NCBI RefSeq assembly: GCF_026914265.1
Contig: NC_069130.1
Location: 15,588,366-15,652,365, forward strand
Reading direction: 5' to 3'
DNA length: 64,000 nucleotides
Origin: Mya arenaria
Taxonomy: Eukaryota > Mollusca > Bivalvia > Myida > Myidae
Shown: positions 60,636-64,000 of the stretch, piece after piece
Numbering within the stretch: position 1 is the first letter of the stretch
Layout of the letters: each line of letters starts with the position of its first letter
Program-made: the position numbers and the translations under genes
Notes under the pieces: model-generated
Told to the model about the DNA's origin: nothing
Seen by the model: the letters and a program-made list of their open reading frames with translations, nothing else
Database searches by the model: none

Positions 60636-61910
60636 TGTATAGAATTGCTAATTGAAGTACAACACGCAGGATGTTTTCGACCTTATCATGGCTTAAAATT
60701 GTCAGTTGATGCAATTATCAGTAATCTATTTTACTTTGATTGGAATGGTGTATGACGTTAACATGCGAAAACATTTTACTCGCAGTTACACAAAAAAGAC
60801 TGATAATTCCAGCTATTGGATTTTTTAATGAAACCAATAACTGATTCTCACAGCGAAGTAGATTAGGTTTTTTGAAGAAATGAAATACGAGTGCACGCTT
60901 GTTTGCATCCTAGCAAGTCGTTTGAAAATGGACAAATAGGATTTAAACTGTTGTGGATTGAGTTTTATTTGTTAAATTTCTACGTTCTTTGTAAAATAAA
61001 ATTAACTTTTTTCTTGGTAAAACTAACTTTTGTTTGTTTAAAATACGATATAACATCCTTGTGGTGTCCGTTACGCAAAGCTATTACCACGCATGATACA
61101 ATTTAACCGGATGACAAATACATAATTTAAAATAGACACTCGATATGTTTTACAACCATAAATAAACAACCCAACTTCATTGATGTGAGAGCAAAGCGTT
61201 GTATATTAATCAACTATCACCAGCTCAATTTTGAGACTCAATTTTTGAGTACTGTAAGAATAATATAAATATTGTTTTTTGATGGTTGACTGTTCTATGG
61301 CTTATACTTATAGTTAGTGATACATTATAAACTTCAGGGACAAGCCATGTAACCAAACATATAACATCAACTCTGTTTAAAGACACAAGACTCAGGCTAA
61401 AAAAACACTGAACTTAATGCATACAGCGTATAAAAACACTTAAATAAAAACCATATATTAGAGCTAAGTCGATGCACGTAATTGTCTAATAATGACAAAG
61501 CGGATAATTGTTTATTTCAGAGCAAGATAGCAATATATTTGACCAAGTGAGCACCTAAAGCTATATTTCACGGTCGGCCAATATTAATGTTTTTGATTAA
61601 TAAACAATAAAAATAAATCAATATATAATTTCAGAATCGTGCAAAACTAAAGATTTTATGATTTTTAATATATTTTTTTTAGAAAATTTAAACAGGCGCT
61701 GAGGTAAATAACAGTATTGACAATCTGCAGAACATACGTTACAGCTGACAAAAGATGGACATTTTCAGTATTATTTCATTTCGGTGGCGCCCTAGGCTGG
61801 CTCATTCGAAACAAATGCATTGTATTAAAGGTTATGTTAACCTGGAGATTATAGAGGTAGAATAGTATAACAGTGGTAAAACTAGGAGTTACACTGGTAG
61901 GGCGGGTCAC
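60636..61910. other. Non-coding interval before the right-hand minisatellite
   Basis: AT-rich with no supported feature. A 71-codon frame at 60,891-61,106 has no recognisable content. Confidence 0.5.
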
Positions 61911-64000
61911 GATTTGTACGCATATCTAAATCAGAGCGTTCCGAGTTGTACGCATATCTGGATCAGAGTGCCCCGAAATTTGTACGCAGAAATGGATTAG
62001 AGTGTACCACCTTGTACGCAGATCTAGATCAGAGTGTCCCGAGTTGTACGCCAATCTAGATCAGAGTGTCCCGAGTTGTACGCCGATTTAGAACAGAGTG
62101 TCCCGATTTGTAAGCCGATCTCGATCAGAGTGTCCCGAGTTATACGTTGAACTAAATCATAGTGTACCGAGTTGTAAGCAGATCTTGATCAGAGTGTAAC
62201 AAGTTGTACGCCGATCTCGATCAGAGTGTCACGAGTTGTACGCAGATCTAGAACAGAGTTTCCCGAGTTGTACGCAGATCTAGATCAGAGTTTCCCGAGT
62301 CATACGCAGATCAAGATCAGAGTGTCCCGAGTTGTAAACAAATCTTGATCAGAGTGTCCCGAGTTGTACGCCGATCTCGATCAGAGTGTGCAGAGTTGTA
62401 CGCAGATCTAGATCAGAGATTCCCGAGTTTTACGCAGATCTTGATTAGAGTGCCCCGAATTGTACGCAGATCTAGATTAGAGTGTCACGAGTTGTACGCA
62501 GATCTCAATCAGAGTGTCCCGAGTTGTACGCAGATCTAGATCAGAGTGTCCCGAGTTGTACACAGATCTAGATCAGAGTATCCCGAGTTGTGCGCAGATC
62601 TGGATACGAGTGTCCCGAGTAGTACGCAGATCTAGATGAGAGTGTCACGAGTTGTACGCAGATCTAGATTAGAGTGTCTCGAGTTGTACGCCGATCTCAA
62701 TCAGAGTGTCCCGAGTGGTACGCAGATCTTTATCAGAGTGTCCCGAGTTGTACGCATATCTAAATCAGAGTGTCCCGACTTGTACGGAGATCTTGATCAG
62801 AGTGCCCCGAATTTTGTACGCAGAAATGGATTAGAGTGTACCACGTTGTACGCAGATCTAGATCAGAATGTCCCGAGTTGTACGCCAATCTAGATCAGAG
62901 TGCCCCGATTTGAACGCCGATCTCGATCAGAGTGTCCCGAGTTATACGTTGAACTAAATCATAGTGTACCGAGTTGTAAGCAGATCTTGATCAGAGTGTA
63001 CCAAGTTGTACTCCGATCTCGATCAAAGTGTCCCGAGTTGTACGCAGATCTAAATCAGAGTGTCCCGAGTTGTAAGAGTGCCCCGAATTGTACGTAGATC
63101 TAGATCAGTGTGTCCCGAGTTGTACGCCGATCTCAATCAGAGTGTCCCGAGTTGTACGCAGATCTCGATCAGAGTGTCCCGAGTTGTACGCCGATCTCAA
63201 TCAGAGTGTCCCGAGTTGTACGCTGATCTTTATCAGAATGTCCCGAGTTGTACGCACATCTGGATACGAGTGTCCCGAGAAGTACGCAGATCTAGATGAG
63301 AGTGTCACAAGTTGTACGCAGATCTAGATTAGAGTGTCTCGAGTTGTACGCCGATCTCAATCAGAGTGTCCCGAGTTGTACACAGATCTTTATCAGAGTG
63401 TCCCGAGTTGTACGCAGATCTAGGTTAGAGTGTCCCGAATGGTACGCAGATCTAGATCAGAGTGTCCCGAGTTGTACGCAGATCTTTATCAGAGTTTCCC
63501 GAGTTGTACGCAGATCTAGATTAGAGTGTCCCGAGTTGTACGCAGATCTAGATCAGAGTGTCCCGAGTTGTACGCAGATCTGGATACGAGTGTCCCGAGT
63601 AGTACGCAGATCTAGATGAGATCGTCACGAGTTGTACGCAGATCTAGATTAAAGTGTCTCGAGTTGTACACCGATCTCAATCAGAGTGTCCCGAGTTGTA
63701 CACAGATCTTTATCAGAGTGTCCCGAGTTGTACGCAGATCTAGATTAGAGTGTCCCGAATGGTACGCAGATCTAGATCAGAGTGTCCCGAGTTGTACGCA
63801 GATCTGGATACGAGTGTCCCGAGTTGTACGCAGATCTAGATGAAAGTGCCCCGAGTTGTAAGCAGATCTAGACCAGAGTGTCCCGAGTTGTACGCAGATC
63901 TGGATACGAGTGTCCCGAGTAGTATGCAGATCTAGATGAAAGTGCCCCGAGTTGTAAGCAGATCTAAATCAGAGTGTCCCGAGTTGTACGCAGATCTGGA
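61911..64000. repeat. 32-bp minisatellite array (right edge of window)
   Basis: A tandem unit of 32 bp built from CAGATCTAGATCAGAGTG and TCCCGAGTTGTACG continues past the window end; GTACGCAGATC recurs at 63,442 and 63,474. Variants carry AGATCTTGATC, CGATCTCGATC or GGATACGAG. Early units (61,911-62,200) are the most diverged. Because 32 is not a multiple of three, open frames cycle through all three phases; the several plus-strand frames here (62,345-63,843) are repeat artefacts. The unit is unrelated to the 33-bp array at the other edge. Confidence 0.95.
63290..63840. repeat. 320-bp higher-order duplication in the 32-bp array
   Basis: The variant series beginning AGATGAGAGTGTCAC at about 63,293 recurs at about 63,613 (AGATGAGATCGTCAC), an offset of ten units (320 bp). 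A related series starts near 62,633. This indicates block amplification. Confidence 0.75.

Noticed and set aside
62345..63843. Series of plus-strand frames reading RVSRVVRRSR / ECPELYADLNQ
   Set aside because: The 32-bp unit read in cycling phases; not a protein repeat under selection.

Overview
The window reads as nuclear DNA of an invertebrate animal, most likely a bivalve or other lophotrochozoan. It is AT-rich, has spliced genes with GT-AG introns, and is dense in minisatellites, SINE-like units, TIR elements and one LINE remnant. It carries two gene types known to be expanded in molluscs: HSPA12-like HSP70 proteins and NACHT (NLR-type) proteins. No species is claimed; the mollusc call rests on gene families and repeat style, not on a search.

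Layout. 1-4885: a 33-bp minisatellite, running off the left edge, then a 198-bp direct duplication. 5.3-10.9 kb: AT-rich non-coding DNA. 10.9-13.5 kb (+): a NACHT gene whose frame is broken by a 2-bp AG duplication. 14.7-18.4 kb (+): a two-exon (visible part) trypsin-fold peptidase with a C-terminal coiled coil. 18.4-24.3 kb: non-coding, with a TIR element, a tRNA-derived SINE and one copy of a dispersed repeat. 24,366-33,878 (-): an apparently intact 8-exon HSPA12-like gene of 579 codons (gene 1). 52,593-58,476 (-): a paralogue with the same exon structure (gene 2), clearly a pseudogene. 58.5-61.9 kb: mostly unassigned. 61.9-64.0 kb: a second, unrelated 32-bp minisatellite, running off the right edge.

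The dominant structure is a very large inverted repeat: arm 27,087-38,787, spacer 38,788-39,979, arm 39,980-52,592. Its outer left end cuts exon 5 of gene 1; its outer right end is fused to the last exon of gene 2. The right arm therefore carries a plus-strand, 3'-truncated copy of gene 1 (exons 1-4 and 33 bp of exon 5) that runs head-on into truncated gene 2. The arms are nearly identical, but the right one has gained a 932-bp hAT-type element with an 8-bp target duplication, a 65-bp tandem duplication and a longer TA tract, and has lost about 126 bp. This order of events suggests tandem HSPA12-like paralogues, then an inverted duplication that broke gene 2, then independent decay of the arms.

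The HSPA12-like family (divergent HSP70 ATPases) and the NACHT/peptidase pair fit a stress or immune-type locus. Any functional link between them is inference from proximity only. Exon borders were placed by hand from splice signals, frame continuity and gene 1/gene 2 comparison; no database search was run.
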